A DNA stretch of 64,000 bases, taken from positions 134,426 to 198,425 of the forward strand of contig JARYMF010000006.1 of assembly GCA_029907255.1 (NCBI GenBank). Direction: 5' to 3'. Positions 62,801 through 64,000 of this stretch are shown here, piece after piece (position 1 is the first letter of the stretch; each line of letters opens with the position of its first letter). This DNA comes from Armatimonadota bacterium. Lineage in GTDB: Bacteria; Armatimonadota; UBA5829; DTJY01. Under the pieces are notes generated by a model. It made no database searches. It saw only the letters and a list, made by a program, of their open reading frames with translations, and had not been told where the DNA came from. A program made the translations under genes and the position numbers.

Positions 62801-64000
62801 GCCGCCCTGAAGCGTCATTCGAGCGAAGTTTGACGGCTCGGTGATTGGAAACTTAGGCACATCCACAGCCTCAGGGCTATTAGTGTCATGCAGTATATGA
62901 TAAAAAAGACAGGCAAGCAGTCTAGTTTGCTGGACAAGATTTGCTACGTTTACTTTCTCGGCAACATCAAACGGCGTATCTACAAGTGCGCGGCCATCAT
63001 CTGTGCTTACAAATGATATCCCTCTAGCTCCTGCAAGCGTGACTGCCTCCGCATCAAGGGCGATTTTGCCTGGAATGAAGTTTCGCCAGTTCTTTCCTGC
63101 AATTGGGTTCACGCCGTCTGCAAAGGCTTTTGCAGGGTCAAAGCCAAGTACAGCTCCTATTTTTTCTGTGTTCTCGCGGCAGACTCTGGCAATATCGGAA
63201 AACTTATTCTGAATATCTTCCCTGCAATCATAGAAATAGCCCTTGTAGAAAACGCCAACTCCCTTTGTCTGGCTCGATAGGTCCAGCCCAACAAATAGAT
63301 AAATTTGGGGCGGCTTTCGGACAGTCCGATGGGCCATTCCGGGGATGATTCGAGAGAACCATGCGGCCATTTTCTCGCGGGTGCCCGGCCGCTGGAACTC
63401 ATGAAGGTGGCGGTCAACATATTCACGGATACCCTGCAGACTTTGGAAGTGAGCACTGGTCGCTATGAACCAAACAGTTCTACCAGGCGGATGCTTTTTA
63501 AATATTCGCGCCAGCTCGAGCATCGAGGCAATGCCACAGGCATTCTCCGCACCCGGCGATAAAGAAGGAACTACCGAGGTCGAGTCATAATAGGATTCGA
63601 TTATTATAATCTGATTTTTAAGCTTCGGGTCGGTACCTTTAATGACGCCTGAAATATTATAAGTCGTCCGACGCTCCCACGGCATACGACACTTGACACG
63701 CACCACAGGGGGCCGATTCACCGCACAAAGTGCCTGAAGTGATGCTGCATCTGCCTTCGATATCCAGAATCTAGGGATGGAAACAGGGATGGAGATGAAT
63801 TTGGCTTCAGCTTCGCCGCGCATCGTGCTGTCAGGCTCAATGAAAATGACTGCCTTGGCACCTAGCCTCGGAGCATTAAGCCACTCAGAGCCGGAGTTAA
63901 AGTCCAACATGACGATGCTTCCGTCAACATCATATCCGTCAAACTCTGCGAGCTTTCCTGAGCCAGCGTAAATTAATTGCCCTGTTATGCCCTCTTTAGG
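59834..64000 (-). CDS. Giant PA/M28-like plus FtsX permease protein, 5' end outside window
   Basis: The frame is open to the right edge, so the true start is outside; ATG 63910 lies inside a protease-associated domain ('QLIYAGSGKLAEFDGYDVDG' is read upstream of it). 1388 residues are visible: PA domain, M28-peptidase-like domain (about visible 130-210), beta-rich region, a pair of membrane helices (about 690-760), a helical connector, then FtsX (first helix 'RARTFLTCITLILLTFTVLS', ectodomain of about 230 residues, then 'YERVREIGIFSSLGLAPNHI' with two more helices). The M28 metal residues appear replaced: Y in YYD, E in GAEN, HF in SAHFQ instead of H, D, EE. A catalytically dead peptidase used for binding is likely but not proven. 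Confidence 0.8.
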   Translation of the reverse strand, partial: PKEGITGQLIYAGSGKLAEFDGYDVDGSIVMLDFNSGSEWLNAPRLGAKAVIFIEPDSTMRGEAEAKFISIPVSIPRFWISKADAASLQALCAVNRPPVVRVKCRMPWERRTTYNISGVIKGTDPKLKNQIIIIESYYDSTSVVPSLSPGAENACGIASMLELARIFKKHPPGRTVWFIATSAHFQSLQGIREYVDRHLHEFQRPGTREKMAAWFSRIIPGMAHRTVRKPPQIYLFVGLDLSSQTKGVGVFYKGYFYDCREDIQNKFSDIARVCRENTEKIGAVLGFDPAKAFADGVNPIAGKNWRNFIPGKIALDAEAVTLAGARGISFVSTDDGRALVDTPFDVAEKVNVANLVQQTRLLACLFYHILHDTNSPEAVDVPKFPITEPSNFARMTLQGGFARLQGQVLILNLKKSFIPNTPVPNTLVIVRHVHLNKTLMGVRGNMIGTVDKEARFSFPGVAPLTTYPGPPRKMSVAAYRLDPDSGEIIYSPDQGIWGADFYPTEIPINTGIKDIPIVVFKCRSTAIFDLIDPQSLRTLPQIDIFEGESNARPRMYGVSLAVPEWQVSHVEDVAVIFTMPNTLLKITMSAGPAATRLVLINATKEKPEGIGYVVGNGVPIKNTSLRVAKDMWILDDFRINRLRKYRIINEGIDKLHKLAADEIKLAEKALAEKKYSVFDAHARAAWGYESRAYPDVQKTAKDVVNGVIFYLALLLPFAYFAERLLFGFSDLKRQLATAFAIFLGIFAAFRYFHPAFDITMNPVIVFIAFTMLALSFLVTVLVTNRFEEQLKALNRSMSGVHKVDIGRMSIAAAAFSLGISNMRRRRARTFLTCITLILLTFTVLSFTSIVQTMRFNKVPAPGKPRYNGLMLRTAMWEQLQEPAYRLLKDEFGATRAVAPRAWYYGAAPGEQTFMTLKRNDKTFDARGIVGFTPEEKRVTHPEKALIKGRWFRPSDRYAMIIPGAIAKALEITEEDVGKAKVTFSGVEYTIIGIIDNDKFKKITDLDREPLTPVDFIMMQKLTQQGKTMGEAGFREYTHLEPDTVFFVPYQTLINLGGEIRSIAINFVTPEEVKEVLDKLMPRLGLNLYAGLGNRTFRYSSIATKSGKGFSAVFIPVLIAALIVLNTMLGSVYERVREIGIFSSLGLAPNHIAMLFIAEAMVYAVLGAVAGYLIGQGASKLIYTFHLLPGLYLNFSSLSAVLSTLIVVGVVLLSTIYPARKASEVATPAIERSWKVPDPVGDVWNISLPFAVTGAQATGVNKFIAEWFEAYEEYSVGDFVTQNVETSAYDSEFGKAYRVQCRAWLAPFDLGVSQEVILDTIPTSMEDVYEVRLTINRESGDISNWKRVNRRFLNTLRKQFLIWRTLRAEERERYLSTKPQAESASAPQA

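Overview
The window reads as chromosomal DNA of an uncultured, heterotrophic, Gram-negative-type bacterium, most plausibly Armatimonadota or a neighbouring lineage. That placement is inferred from gene content: secreted copper-amine-oxidase-N-type (stalk) proteins, many secreted or orphan glycoside-hydrolase-like proteins, and an FtsX/M28/OPT-like membrane cluster beside the conserved block cinA-thpR-recA-recX-rny-ymdB. No rRNA, tRNA, CRISPR array, prophage or insertion sequence was recognised. Most starts carry strong AGGAGG-type ribosome binding sites, TTG and GTG starts are common, and several genes overlap by 1-4 bases.

Layout. 1-7,530: a truncated small gene, a barrel-like exported protein, a flavin-binding protein, a translationally coupled uspA-adk pair, then two secreted stalk-domain proteins flanking YihY/BrkB and AI-2E family membrane proteins. 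7,586-16,050 (minus): a PflX-like radical SAM protein, gltX, an unknown 620-residue protein with four winged-helix-like modules, rimO, ftsK and a small LuxR-type regulator. 16,293-22,382: a sugar isomerase/epimerase-like TIM barrel, hemB, an ICMT-like methyltransferase, rsmG, a GHL10-type secreted hydrolase, and the KDPG aldolase/KDG kinase pair. 22,386-28,256 (minus): a FAD enzyme of the succinate dehydrogenase/aspartate oxidase type, a helix-turn-helix protein with a near-perfect promoter and a palindrome at its start site, an orphan BlaI-type repressor with a matching promoter, a decaprenyl-phosphate phosphoribosyltransferase-like enzyme coupled to a PKD-domain protein, and ymdB. 28,275-35,056 (minus): rny, recX, recA, thpR, cinA and a VanW-family protein.

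35,440-54,830 is an accessory carbohydrate region. A six-gene plus-strand operon encodes exported proteins (two large hydrolase-like proteins, an ADP-ribosylglycohydrolase-fold protein, a GH20/DUF4838-like protein and an alpha/alpha-toroid lyase-like protein) and a FAD oxidoreductase. It converges on a minus-strand pair (GH106-like hydrolase and UroD-family protein). Next is an 891-residue protein that joins an old-yellow-enzyme barrel to a GltD-type iron-sulfur flavoprotein. Together they suggest breakdown and redox or demethylation processing of an unusual, perhaps methylated or acidic, glycan.

54,913-64,000 (minus) is the best candidate for an undescribed system: a giant protein with a PA/M28-like domain whose metal ligands are altered and which carries a C-terminal FtsX permease, followed by an OPT-like transporter, a duplicated-domain protein of unknown function, a stand-alone PqqD-like protein, a minimal FtsX permease without an ectodomain, and a LolD/MacB-type ATPase. 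The giant gene runs off the right edge of the window.
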